DNA of 64,000 nucleotides from positions 1-64,000 of the forward strand of contig NZ_VUOK01000058.1 in assembly GCF_009806555.1 (NCBI RefSeq), written 5' to 3'. Source of the stretch: Methylobacterium sp. 2A (GTDB lineage Bacteria; Pseudomonadota; Alphaproteobacteria; Rhizobiales; Beijerinckiaceae). Shown here piece by piece: positions 17,176 through 25,451 of the stretch (the first letter of the stretch is position 1; the number at the start of each line of letters is the position of its first letter). The position numbers and the translations under genes were made by a program. The notes under the pieces are model-generated. The model was not told the DNA's origin. It saw nothing but the letters and a program-made list of their open reading frames with translations, and did not search any database.

Positions 17176-17532
17176 TCAGATCCGCCCCTCGCGGCGCAGG
17201 CTGCCGAAGAAGTTCACGACATCCATCTGAAGCGACCGATGGCCGAACAGGCGGAGGGGATAGCCCTCCGTGGTGCCGTCGCGCAGTTCGATCATGGCCG
17301 TCATCGCATTATAGCGGAACACCATCCGCCGCCCGGCGAAGGTCGCCCAAAGCAGGCCCGGCCCATCCTCCCCCTCTTGGAGGGCGACGGACCCCGGCTC
17401 CGCCTCGGCCAGGACGCCGCCGATCACCGCCAGGGTTACCGGCAGGACCTCCACCAGCGTCTCCTCCGCGGCGCGGAGCACCGCATCGGCGAAGGCCCGC
17501 AGGGTGGCACCGTCGCTGGTCAGAACCGCCAT
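17176..17532 (-). CDS. Hypothetical protein, 118 residues
   Basis: No family was recognised. It begins MAVLTSDGATLRAFADAVLR and is a small soluble alpha/beta-looking protein with LLWATFAGRRMVFRYNAMTA and IELRDGTTEGYPLRLFGHRS. A GAGGAG site lies about 8 nt before the ATG at 17532, which supports translation. It is convergent with the small secreted protein (15-nt gap) and divergent from rpsM, so it is part of the block inserted into the ribosomal cluster. Confidence 0.6.
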   Translation of the reverse strand: MAVLTSDGATLRAFADAVLRAAEETLVEVLPVTLAVIGGVLAEAEPGSVALQEGEDGPGLLWATFAGRRMVFRYNAMTAMIELRDGTTEGYPLRLFGHRSLQMDVVNFFGSLRREGRI

Positions 17533-17782
17533 CTTCGCTCCTCGTTCACCTCACGCGTCGCACCGCGCGACGCATGGCCGGGCAGGGTTCTGCCCATTCT
17601 TCGTTGACATCGCCGCGCATGCGCGCTAGCAGGCGCTCCTTCGTCCAACCGAACGATGGTCCGAGGTACCCTGTCCAGGGTTGCCCACGGGCCGCGTTGT
17701 CGTTTCGCGTGCGCAGGGGCCGGCCTCCACCGGACGCGCACAAGACAGGCCCGGTTCCCCGGGTCCCATATGGAGAGTGATC

Positions 17783-18151
17783 GTGGCCCGTATCGCAGGC
17801 GTCAACATCCCGACCAACAAGCGCGTCGTCATCGCGCTTCAGTACATCCACGGCATCGGCGCCAAGAAGGCCGAGGAGATCACCCAGAAGGTGAACATCC
17901 CCGCCGAGCGCCGGGTCAACCAGCTGACCGACGCCGAGGTTCTCGCGATCCGCGAGACGATCGACCGTGACTACCTCGTCGAGGGCGATCTGCGCCGCGA
18001 AGTCTCGATGAACATCAAGCGCCTGATGGATCTCGGCGCCTATCGCGGCCTGCGTCACCGCAAGCAGCTGCCGGTCCGCGGCCAGCGCACCCACACCAAC
18101 GCCCGCACCCGCAAGGGCAAGGCGAAGCCGATCGCCGGCAAGAAGAAGTAA
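17783..18151 (+). CDS. rpsM: 30S ribosomal protein S13
   Basis: S13 lies in the 30S head and forms bridges with the 50S subunit. The GTG at 17783 starts the family N-terminus (ARIAGVNIPTNKRVVIALQY). It shows IHGIGAKKAEEI and the basic C-terminus RGLRHRKQLPVRGQRTHTNA. The length is 122 residues. It normally follows adk or infA/rpmJ; here 2.5 kb of other genes separate it from adk, so it should have its own promoter in the roughly 250 nt upstream. Confidence 0.98.
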   Translation: MARIAGVNIPTNKRVVIALQYIHGIGAKKAEEITQKVNIPAERRVNQLTDAEVLAIRETIDRDYLVEGDLRREVSMNIKRLMDLGAYRGLRHRKQLPVRGQRTHTNARTRKGKAKPIAGKKK

Positions 18152-18164
18152 TTTTCTGGGATTG

Positions 18165-18189
18165 GGAGGCCGTGCTTTGCTCGGCCTCC
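18165..18189 (+). terminator. Hairpin between rpsM and rpsK (weak terminator or attenuator)
   Basis: GGAGGCC (18165-18171) pairs with GGCCTCC (18183-18189), with an 11-nt loop, followed only by TTCCC. The stem is perfect but the U-tract is poor, so termination would be partial at best. Confidence 0.3.
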
Positions 18190-18323
18190 TTCCCGTCGCG
18201 CCGGGTGCCCCGCGAGGAGCCCGGCTTTGGCACGACGATCCTGCACGGACGCGCCGGCCAAGTCCTAAAAGAATCCCGAGCGCCTGGTGTTACGGGCGTG
18301 TCTGAAGGAAGAGTGAGACCAGA

Positions 18324-18713
18324 ATGGCCAAGGAACCGCAACGCGTCCGCCGCCGCGAGCGCAAGAACATCGTGTCGGGCGTCGCCCACGTGAACGCCTC
18401 GTTCAACAACACGATGATCACCATCACGGACGCGCAGGGCAACACGATCTCGTGGTCGTCGGCCGGCGCGATGGGCTTCAAGGGCTCGCGGAAGTCGACC
18501 CCCTACGCCGCCCAGGTCGCCGCCGAGGATGCCGGCCGCAAGGCCGCCGAGCACGGCATGCGCACCCTTGAGGTCGAGGTGTCGGGTCCGGGTTCGGGCC
18601 GCGAATCGGCGCTGCGCGCCCTCCAGGCCGCGGGCTTCACGGTGACCTCGATCCGCGACGTCACCTCGATCCCGCACAATGGCTGCCGGCCGCGCAAGCG
18701 CCGCCGCGTCTGA
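18324..18713 (+). CDS. rpsK: 30S ribosomal protein S11
   Basis: S11 is a platform protein near the mRNA exit. At 129 residues it begins MAKEPQRVRRRERKNIVSGV and has VNASFNNTMITITDAQGN and the C-terminal DVTSIPHNGCRPRKRRRV, the universal S11 signature. It lies 172 nt after rpsM. Confidence 0.98.
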   Translation: MAKEPQRVRRRERKNIVSGVAHVNASFNNTMITITDAQGNTISWSSAGAMGFKGSRKSTPYAAQVAAEDAGRKAAEHGMRTLEVEVSGPGSGRESALRALQAAGFTVTSIRDVTSIPHNGCRPRKRRRV

Positions 18714-18747
18714 TCCAGAGTCCCGAAGCCCTTTGACGGAGAAGCTC

Positions 18748-19620
18748 ATGACGGGATCGAAGCCGCTTCCGGGCGTGCTGCGTTGGAACCTCGGCGACCT
18801 CACGGTCACCGCGCTCAACGACGGCTGGTTTCAGGCCAGCCTCGATCTGGTCACGGGCATCTCCAAGGAGGAGGCCGGGCGGCTCCAGCGGGCCGGCTTC
18901 CGCACCGAGCAGCCCAAGATCACGCTGAACGCCTTCCTGATCACGGGACCCGGCCTCAAGCCGACCCTGATCGACACGGGCTACGGCGATCTGGCGCCCG
19001 CTCCGACCCTCGGCCGGGCCGGGGCGGCGCTGGCGGCCACGGGCGTGAAGCCCGAGGAGATCGGCACGGTGCTCGTCACGCACCTGCACCCCGACCATGT
19101 CGGCGGGCTCGTGAAGGACGGCGCGGCGCGCTACCCGAACGCCGAGATCGTGCTGCATGCCGATGAGGCGGCGCACTGGCTGCCGGACGAAGCCCTCGCG
19201 GGGGCGCCGGACGAGGCGAAGCCCTATTTCGAGGGCGCCCGCAAGGCCGTGGCGCCCTATGCCGGCAAGGTGCGCGAACACCGGGGCGGCGAGGTTCTTC
19301 CGGGGATCACGGCAATCCACCTGCCCGGCCATACGCCGGGCCATTGCGGTTTCCGCATCGTCTCCGGTGGACAGTCGCTGATGATGTGGACGGACGTGGT
19401 GCACCTGCCGGCGATCCAGTTCAAGAACCCGGAGGCTGGCGTCGCCTTCGATGTCGATGGCGACCAGGCGCGGGAGACGCGCAAGCGCATCCTGGACGAG
19501 GTGGCCAGCGAGCGCACGCTCATCGCCGGCGGCCATCTCGAATTCCCGGCTCTCGGCTACGTGGATCGGGACGGGGCGGGCTACAGCTTCGTGCCGGTGC
19601 TGTGGGTCGGCGGCGAGTAA
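18748..19620 (+). CDS. MBL-fold metallo-hydrolase
   Basis: This is a metallo-beta-lactamase superfamily hydrolase of 290 residues. The metal motif THLHPDHVGG lies near residue 110; other ligands are plausible in LPGHTPGHCGF and MMWTDVVH, with a final AGGHLEFPALGY. I chose the ATG at 18748 (MTGSKPLPGVLRWNLGDLTV), 34 nt after rpsK with GGAGA upstream; the frame is open to 18679 inside rpsK. The substrate is unknown; lactonase or quorum-quenching-like relatives exist in this branch. Its place between rpsK and rpoA is unusual, and it should be co-transcribed with them. Confidence 0.85.
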   Translation: MTGSKPLPGVLRWNLGDLTVTALNDGWFQASLDLVTGISKEEAGRLQRAGFRTEQPKITLNAFLITGPGLKPTLIDTGYGDLAPAPTLGRAGAALAATGVKPEEIGTVLVTHLHPDHVGGLVKDGAARYPNAEIVLHADEAAHWLPDEALAGAPDEAKPYFEGARKAVAPYAGKVREHRGGEVLPGITAIHLPGHTPGHCGFRIVSGGQSLMMWTDVVHLPAIQFKNPEAGVAFDVDGDQARETRKRILDEVASERTLIAGGHLEFPALGYVDRDGAGYSFVPVLWVGGE

Positions 19621-19728
19621 CGACGGACAGACATTCAGGGACCGTTCGGGGCGCCAGGGGGCTGCGCCGGACGGCCGAAGCGCGGGAACGGGCGTCGCGG
19701 ATCCCGGGCAAGGACGAGAGGTAGGATC

Positions 19729-20748
19729 GTGGTCATTCAGAAGAATTGGCAGGAACTGATCAAGCCGAACAAGCTGCAGGTCACGACCGGCGACGACCCG
19801 AAGCGGGTCGCCACCGTCGTCGCCGAGCCGCTCGAGCGCGGCTTCGGCACGACGCTGGGCAACGCCCTGCGCCGGGTGCTCCTGTCCTCGCTCCAGGGCG
19901 CGGCCGTGACCTCGGTGCAGATCGACGGCGTGCTGCACGAGTTCTCGTCGATCCCGGGCGTGCGCGAGGACGTCACCGACATCGTCCTCAACATCAAGAC
20001 CATCGCGATCCGCTCGCAGACGGACGCGCCGAAGCGCATGACCCTGCGCAAGACCGGCCCGGGCCTCGTCACTGCGGGCGACATCGGCACGGTCGGCGAC
20101 ATCCAGATCCTGAACCCCGACCTCGTGATCTGCACGCTGGACGACGGCGCCGAGATCCGCATGGAGTTCACGGTCGCCACCGGCAAGGGCTACGTCCCGG
20201 CCGAGCGCAACCGCCCCGAGGACGCGCCGATCGGCCTGATCCCGGTCGATTCGCTGTTCTCGCCGGTCACGAAGGTCAGCTATCGCGTCGAGACGACCCG
20301 CGAGGGCCAGGATCTCGACAAGGACAAGCTGACCATGACGGTCGAGACCAACGGCGCGGTCTCGCCGGAGGATGCGCTGGCCTACGCGGCGCGCATCATC
20401 CAGGACCAGCTGCAGGTCTTCGTGAACTTCGAGGATCCGCGCAAGGAAGAGGCCGCACCGCTCGCGCCGCAGCTGCCCTTCAACCCGGCGCTGCTCAAGA
20501 AGGTGGACGAGCTGGAGCTGTCGGTCCGTTCGGCGAACTGCCTGAAGAACGACAACATCGTCTATATCGGCGACCTCATCCAGAAGTCCGAGGGCGAGAT
20601 GCTGCGGACCCCGAATTTCGGCCGCAAGTCGCTCAACGAAATCAAGGAAGTGCTCGCCGGCATGGGCCTGCACCTCGGCATGGACATCCCCGGCTGGCCG
20701 CCGGAGAACATCGAGGACCTCGCCAAGCGCTTCGAGGAACATTACTAG
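19729..20748 (+). CDS. rpoA: RNA polymerase alpha subunit
   Basis: The alpha subunit dimerises to start RNA polymerase assembly, and its C-terminal domain contacts UP elements and activators. The start is GTG at 19729 (VIQKNWQELIKPNKLQVTTG). The N-terminal domain (1 to about 235) has LERGFGTTLGNALRRVLLSS; the C-terminal domain (about 255-330) has LSVRSANCLKNDNIVYIGDL and NFGRKSLNEIKEVL. The length is 339 residues, as in relatives. It is separated from rpsK by the MBL gene and from rplQ by a type A repeat. Confidence 0.98.
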   Translation: MVIQKNWQELIKPNKLQVTTGDDPKRVATVVAEPLERGFGTTLGNALRRVLLSSLQGAAVTSVQIDGVLHEFSSIPGVREDVTDIVLNIKTIAIRSQTDAPKRMTLRKTGPGLVTAGDIGTVGDIQILNPDLVICTLDDGAEIRMEFTVATGKGYVPAERNRPEDAPIGLIPVDSLFSPVTKVSYRVETTREGQDLDKDKLTMTVETNGAVSPEDALAYAARIIQDQLQVFVNFEDPRKEEAAPLAPQLPFNPALLKKVDELELSVRSANCLKNDNIVYIGDLIQKSEGEMLRTPNFGRKSLNEIKEVLAGMGLHLGMDIPGWPPENIEDLAKRFEEHY

Positions 20749-20769
20749 GTCGCTCGTTCCGACGCTCCA

Positions 20770-20882
20770 CCCTCATCCTGAGGTGCCGGAGCGTAGCGGA
20801 GGCCTCGAAGGAGGCCTCCGGAAACCAAAGTCATCCCTGGAGCCCTCCTTCGAGGCTGCTGCGCAGCACCTCAGGATGAGGG
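20770..20882. repeat. Type A intergenic palindromic repeat, copy 2
   Basis: It opens CCCTCATCCTGAGGTG and closes CACCTCAGGATGAGGG. The left arm carries the GCCGGAGCGTAGC submotif and the right arm GCTGCTGCGCAGC, with CCTCGAAGGAGG pairing with CCTCCTTCGAGG. It lies between rpoA and rplQ, in a spacer that is normally short. Confidence 0.85.
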
Positions 20883-20991
20883 CTCCGGATTGGAGTTCCC
20901 GCCGCGGGGTCAAGCGGAGAGCAACAGCCCCGCCTCGGGGCACCCGGCCGTACCGTGGCACGGCGGCCGAGACGAGAAGGAAGCCAGCACC

Positions 20992-21402
20992 ATGCGTCAC
21001 GCCTATCGCGGCCGCCGTTTCAACCGCACCGCCGAGCATCGCAAGGCGATGTTCGCCAACATGTCCGCCGCGCTGATCAAGCACGAGCAGATCATCACCA
21101 CGCTGCCGAAGGCGAAGGACCTGCGTCCGGTCGTCGAGAAGCTGATCACGCTGGGCCGCATCGACAGCGTGCACACCCGCCGTCTGGCGATGGCGCAGCT
21201 GCGCGACGCCGACATGGTCAAGAAGCTCTTCACGGTGCTCGGGCCGCGCTACGCCGGTCGTCCGGGCGGCTACTGCCGGATCATGAAGGCGGGCTTCCGC
21301 CAGGGCGACAACGCGCCGCTCGCCGTGATCGAGTTCGTGGATCGCGACGTCGAGGCCCGCGGCAAGGATTCCGGTCCGAGCCAGGTCGCCGAGGCCGCCT
21401 GA
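20992..21402 (+). CDS. rplQ: 50S ribosomal protein L17
   Basis: L17 lies near the exit tunnel. The ATG at 20992 starts MRHAYRGRRFNRTAEHRKAM, the conserved N-terminus; the frame is open to 20890 through repeat-derived sequence. The length is 136 residues, with PKAKDLRPVVEKLITLGR and YAGRPGGYCRIMKAGFRQGD. It is the last gene of the alpha operon and is followed by a terminator. Confidence 0.97.
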   Translation: MRHAYRGRRFNRTAEHRKAMFANMSAALIKHEQIITTLPKAKDLRPVVEKLITLGRIDSVHTRRLAMAQLRDADMVKKLFTVLGPRYAGRPGGYCRIMKAGFRQGDNAPLAVIEFVDRDVEARGKDSGPSQVAEAA

Positions 21403-21440
21403 TCGCCTATCGGGGCGCTTCAGCGCAGCTGACCTTTGCG

Positions 21441-21470
21441 AAGCCGCCCCGAGCCATCGGGGCGGCTTTC
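21441..21470 (+). terminator. Terminator of the alpha ribosomal operon
   Basis: AAGCCGCCCC (21441-21450) pairs with GGGGCGGCTT (21459-21468) over 10 bp with an 8-nt loop. A short T-rich end (CTTTC) follows. It lies 38 nt after rplQ. Confidence 0.7.
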
Positions 21471-21673
21471 TGCATTCCGAGACCCGTTGCGCGCGCGCAG
21501 GCCAACGGGTCAGGGCAGCGCGATGCGGCTCACAAGATCACAAAAAGGAACCCGCCGGCTCGCGCCGACGGGTCTGGAGCAGGGTCCACGTCTCGGATGG
21601 TCGCGGGAGTTCGCTCAAGGCGGCCCGTGTCGGAAGGGGCCGGGATCTCGACCGCGCCGCGATCCGAAAACCC

Positions 21674-21760
21674 CTATCCCTGCTGATACGCGTCCGGTGG
21701 ACCGTCCTGGTCCGGGTCGTTGTCGCGCCTGCGGCGCGGGAAGATGCCGTGATTGCTCAT
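21674..21760 (-). CDS. Candidate 28-residue basic/acidic small protein
   Basis: The ATG at 21760 has a strong GAGGAGG site just upstream. It gives 28 residues starting MSNHGIFPRRRRDNDPDQDG, with a basic patch followed by an acidic, proline-rich tail. It lies 83 nt downstream of the second hybrid kinase on the same strand, so it could be the last gene of that operon. No family is known; the length makes this a weak call resting on the ribosome site. Confidence 0.4.
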   Translation of the reverse strand: MSNHGIFPRRRRDNDPDQDGPPDAYQQG

Positions 21761-21843
21761 GGTCCACCTCCTCTTCGATACCCGGGAGCCGCGGGCTCCC
21801 ACGAGGAGACAATGAGCCGGCAACCGGCCGGTTCCCGGGCGAT

Positions 21844-23730
21844 TCAGCGGGATCCGGAATCCGCGGCATCGAGCAGCGCGGCGACCCGGTCGGCGAGGTC
21901 GGCCGAGCGGAACGGCTTGGCCAGGACCGGCAGATCCTCGGGGATCTGCATCGCATCCGCATGGCCGGTGAGGATCAGCACCGGCAGGCCCGGGCTCCGC
22001 TCGCGGATCGCCGCGGCGAGTTCGACGCCGCTCATGCCGGGCATCGCGAGATCGGCCACGACGATGTCGCAGCGGTCGTGCCGGAGGTGCTGCAGGGCCG
22101 CTTCGCCGTCGCCGACCTCGGTGGCGCTGTGGCCGAACCCCGTGAGGAACGAGGCCGTCACATGCCGCACCTGCGGGTCGTCATCGACGATGAGGACACG
22201 GGCGCGCCGCCCGGTCGCCGGCGCCGTCCCGGCCACAGCGGCGGCCTGCTGCGGCGCCTCGGCCGCGAAGGGCAGGGCGAGTTCGACGCGGGTGCCCCGG
22301 CCGACCTCGCTGTCGATCGCCAGCCGGCCCTTCGATTGCTGGGCGAGGCCGAACACCATGGCGAGCCCGAGCCCGGTCCCCTGGCCCACCGCCTTGGTGG
22401 TGAAGAACGGCTCGCAGACCCGCCGCAGGATCTCCTCCGGAATGCCGGTGCCCTCGTCGGTCACGCTGACGCCGAGATAGGTCCCGTCGGCGATCTCGGG
22501 ATCCCCGGTGATGTCGAGCCGCCGGGTCGCCACCGTGATGGTGCCGCCCTCGGGCATCGCGTCCCGGGCGTTGATGCACAGGTTGAGGACGGCGAGTTCG
22601 AGCTGTTCGGGATCGACTTGGACCGCGGGGAGATCCGCTCCGAGATCGGTTCGCACGGTGACGAGCCCGCCGAGGCTGCGCCCGAACAGGTCGCTCATCC
22701 CGACGATCAGGGCGTTCACGTCGACCGCCCGGGCCTGGAGGTCATGGGCACGGCTGAAGCTGAGGAGGCGCTTCGTCAGCGACGCGCCGCGCTCGGCCGC
22801 CCCGCGGGCATTCTCGATCAGGCGCTGGACCCGGGGCTGGTCCGCGACCCGGGGCCCGGCGAGTTCCAGGCTGCCGAGGATCGCGGTCAGCAGGTTGTTG
22901 AAGTCGTGGGCGATGCCCCCGGCCAGGGTGCCGAGCGCCTGCATCTTGTCGGACTGGCGCAGCCGCGCCTCCAGGGTCCGCTGCTCGGTCACGTCCCGCT
23001 CGATCATCGCGAGGTGGCTGATCGCGCCGCCCGCGTCGCGGATCGGCACCCGGGTCACGTGGCTCCACTGCTCGGCGCCGGCCGGGCCGTCGCTGGTGAG
23101 GATTTCCGCCACCGTGCCTGCCCGGATCGCGGCCGCATCGGCCTCGGCGATGGGCGCCCCCTTGGGCCCGAGCAGCTCGTCCTCGCGCCGGCCCAGGCAG
23201 GCGGCGACGTCGTGGCCGAGGAGCGCCGCCTTGCGGGCGTTGAGCCGCACGAAGCGCCCTCGCGCGTCCTTGAAGCTGATCGCGTCCTGGGCGTGATCGA
23301 GCAGGCCGCGCAGGAGCGCCCGTTCCGTGGCCAGATCGCGGCCCAGGCGGTGGCGCTCGAAGGCCTGCCGCACGGTCGAGCGTAGCAGGCCCGCATCCCA
23401 GGGCTTCGTCACGTAGCCGACGATGCCGCCGCGGTTGAGCGCGGCGATCACCGCGGTGATGTCGGCGTAGCCGGTGAGCAGGATCGCCTGGGCGTCGTGG
23501 AAGCTGCGGGCCTCGGCGAGCAGGGCGTCGCCGGTCAGGCCCGGCATGCGCTGGTCCGAGACCACCACGGCGATGTCGGGCTCGGCGCGCAGGATCTCCA
23601 GCGCCTCGGCGGGGCGCGAGGTCGTCAGCACCCGGTAGGAATCCTCGAACAGATCCTCCAGGGCGATCAGGATATCCGGCTCGTCGTCGACGGCCAGGAT
23701 CGTCCCTACACCTGCCGTACCGTCACTCAT
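21844..23730 (-). CDS. Hybrid histidine kinase (REC-PAS-HisKA-HATPase-REC)
   Basis: The 628-residue soluble kinase starts with a receiver domain (TILAVDDEPDILIALEDLFE, phosphoacceptor Asp in VVVSDQRMPG, Lys in YVTKPW). A PAS domain follows (about 150-250), then the kinase core with His near residue 275 in GGIAHDFNNLLTAILGSLEL. The ATPase part has GTGIPEEILRRVCEPFFTTK and GTGLGLAMVFGL, and a C-terminal receiver (RVLIVDDDPQVRHV, IVVADLAMPG) ends it. It overlaps the upstream kinase by 4 nt. With no membrane segment, its input is probably phosphotransfer from the CheA-like kinase or the PAS signal. No DNA-binding output domain is present. Confidence 0.88.
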   Translation of the reverse strand: MSDGTAGVGTILAVDDEPDILIALEDLFEDSYRVLTTSRPAEALEILRAEPDIAVVVSDQRMPGLTGDALLAEARSFHDAQAILLTGYADITAVIAALNRGGIVGYVTKPWDAGLLRSTVRQAFERHRLGRDLATERALLRGLLDHAQDAISFKDARGRFVRLNARKAALLGHDVAACLGRREDELLGPKGAPIAEADAAAIRAGTVAEILTSDGPAGAEQWSHVTRVPIRDAGGAISHLAMIERDVTEQRTLEARLRQSDKMQALGTLAGGIAHDFNNLLTAILGSLELAGPRVADQPRVQRLIENARGAAERGASLTKRLLSFSRAHDLQARAVDVNALIVGMSDLFGRSLGGLVTVRTDLGADLPAVQVDPEQLELAVLNLCINARDAMPEGGTITVATRRLDITGDPEIADGTYLGVSVTDEGTGIPEEILRRVCEPFFTTKAVGQGTGLGLAMVFGLAQQSKGRLAIDSEVGRGTRVELALPFAAEAPQQAAAVAGTAPATGRRARVLIVDDDPQVRHVTASFLTGFGHSATEVGDGEAALQHLRHDRCDIVVADLAMPGMSGVELAAAIRERSPGLPVLILTGHADAMQIPEDLPVLAKPFRSADLADRVAALLDAADSGSR

Positions 23731-25451
23731 GCACTGGCCGCCTGCCGCGGGATCCCGATGACGAAGCAGGCTCCCCCACCCGGGGCCGTCTCCACGGTGA
23801 GCGAGCCGCTATGCGCTTGAACGACGCTGTAGGCAATCGCAAGACCGAGCCCCGTACCGGATCCGACCGGCTTCGTCGTGAAGAACGGCTCGAAGATTTT
23901 CTCCCGTAGGTCTTCGGGTATGCCCGGGCCGGTATCGCTGATCCGGATCTCATCGAAATCCGGGCTCGATTCCGTGGTGATTCGGATGGTGCCCCCCTCC
24001 GGCATGGCGTCGGCGGCATTGCCCAGGATGTTCATCACCACCTGGTTGAGGAGCGCCGGGGTGCAGCAGATCTCGGCCCGGCCCGCGAAGCTGCGCTCCA
24101 CCGCGATCCGGTCGCCGAGCTTGTGCTGGATCAGGGCCAGCACGGTCTCGATCGCTTCGGGCACGTTCACGAGGGCGCGCTCGCCCTCGTCGAGACGCGA
24201 GAACTTGCGCAGGTTCAGCACGAGATCCTGGATGCGCGTCAGGCCCATCCGCATCGAGCCGACCCGTTGGCGGGCCTTGTCGATGAGGCGGCCGGCGGCC
24301 TCGGGCGGCGCCTCCGGCAAGTCCCCGAGGAGGCGCTCCACCGTGCCCTGATGGGCCAGGATGAAGGCCAGGGGATTGTTGATCTCGTGGGCGATGCCGG
24401 CGACCAACTCGCCCAGCGAGGCCATCTTGGCGGCCTGGACCAGCTTGGCCTGCGCGTCGGTGAGCTGCCGGTTGGCGTCGGCGAGGTCGCGATTGGCCCG
24501 CTCCAGGGCGTCGGCGAGGCGCGCCCGGCCCTCGGCGGCCTCGGCCTCCGCACGGGCGCGCTCCACGGCCCGCTCGCGCTCGCCGAACTGGCCGGCGATG
24601 CGCCGGTCGTCCTCCTCCAGCAGGCGGCGGCGCACGAAGCCGCGCACCCGCAGCGCCAGCACTTCGGCATCGGTCTTCGAGACTACGTCGTCGGCCCCGG
24701 CCGCGAAGGCTTCGACCAGGAAATCCTTGGCTGGGTCGCTGCCGGCGATGCCGACGAGGTGGAACCCCGCCCCCGCCGCCTGTCCGGACCGGCGCTGGCT
24801 GATCGCCCGACACAGGGCGAGCCCGTCATAGGCGTGGCCGAGGAGATCGACCGTGACGCAGTCGAACGCCTCGCCCCCGGCGGCCGCATCCAGGGCGGCG
24901 AGGGCGGCCGCGGGCCCGTCGACGCTCACGACATGGTGCCCGTCCTGCCCCATCAGACCGGCCAGGAAGGTCCGGTAGGTGACGCTGCCGTCGATCACGA
25001 GGATGCGCCCCCTCCGGAACGCGGCGGCACCCGGCCCCTCGCCGTCGCCGGCCGGGCGGCGCTCACGCAACAGGGCGCGAATGCGCAGGATCATCAGGTC
25101 GCGGTCGGCGGATTTCGGCAGATAGGCGTCGGCGCCGCTCTCCAATCCCTGGCGCTCCCCGCCGTTGCCGCCGGTGAGCATCAGGACCGGCAGCGCCCGG
25201 GTGCGCAGGGACAGGCGCATCTGCCGGATCAGCTCATCGCCGTTCATGCCGGGCAGATGGTAATCCGCCACCACGAGATCGGGCTGCTGGCGGTTGAGGT
25301 GATCGAGGGCAGTCTCGGCGGAGGCGCAGCGCTCCACCGCGAAACCGTGCGTCTCCAGGAGCAGGCGGAATTCCAGGGCCTGCGTCTCCGAATCCTCCAC
25401 CAGGAGGATCCGCGCGGGGCCCACGGGCAAGCCGGCCTCGGCTTGGATCAC
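23727..25451 (-). CDS. Histidine kinase with two N-terminal receiver domains
   Basis: The 574-residue protein has receiver 1 (ARILLVEDSETQALEFRLLL, Asp in VVADYHLPGMNG) and receiver 2 (about 150-275). The second is degenerate at the acidic pocket (ILVIDGSVTYRTF, with DG for the usual DD) but keeps an Asp in VTVDLLG. A coiled-coil linker of about 60 residues rich in Glu/Arg/Ala leads to the kinase core, His near 352 in ELVAGIAHEINNPLAFILAH, and ATPase boxes SDTGPGIPEDLREKIFEPFF and GTGLGLAIAYSV. It overlaps cheB upstream and the next kinase downstream by 4 nt each. It is probably a phosphorylation target of the CheA-like protein. Confidence 0.87.
   Translation of the reverse strand: MIQAEAGLPVGPARILLVEDSETQALEFRLLLETHGFAVERCASAETALDHLNRQQPDLVVADYHLPGMNGDELIRQMRLSLRTRALPVLMLTGGNGGERQGLESGADAYLPKSADRDLMILRIRALLRERRPAGDGEGPGAAAFRRGRILVIDGSVTYRTFLAGLMGQDGHHVVSVDGPAAALAALDAAAGGEAFDCVTVDLLGHAYDGLALCRAISQRRSGQAAGAGFHLVGIAGSDPAKDFLVEAFAAGADDVVSKTDAEVLALRVRGFVRRRLLEEDDRRIAGQFGERERAVERARAEAEAAEGRARLADALERANRDLADANRQLTDAQAKLVQAAKMASLGELVAGIAHEINNPLAFILAHQGTVERLLGDLPEAPPEAAGRLIDKARQRVGSMRMGLTRIQDLVLNLRKFSRLDEGERALVNVPEAIETVLALIQHKLGDRIAVERSFAGRAEICCTPALLNQVVMNILGNAADAMPEGGTIRITTESSPDFDEIRISDTGPGIPEDLREKIFEPFFTTKPVGSGTGLGLAIAYSVVQAHSGSLTVETAPGGGACFVIGIPRQAASA

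Larger units (their letters stand above)
21403..21843. other. Intergenic region between rplQ and the chemosensory operon
   Basis: Two opposing operons end here. The 441 nt hold the rplQ terminator and a 28-codon candidate gene on the minus strand. Nothing else was recognised. Confidence 0.4.

Noticed and set aside
18661..20742. Open frame of 693 codons on the minus strand
   Set aside because: Antisense to the MBL gene and rpoA, with no recognised domain.
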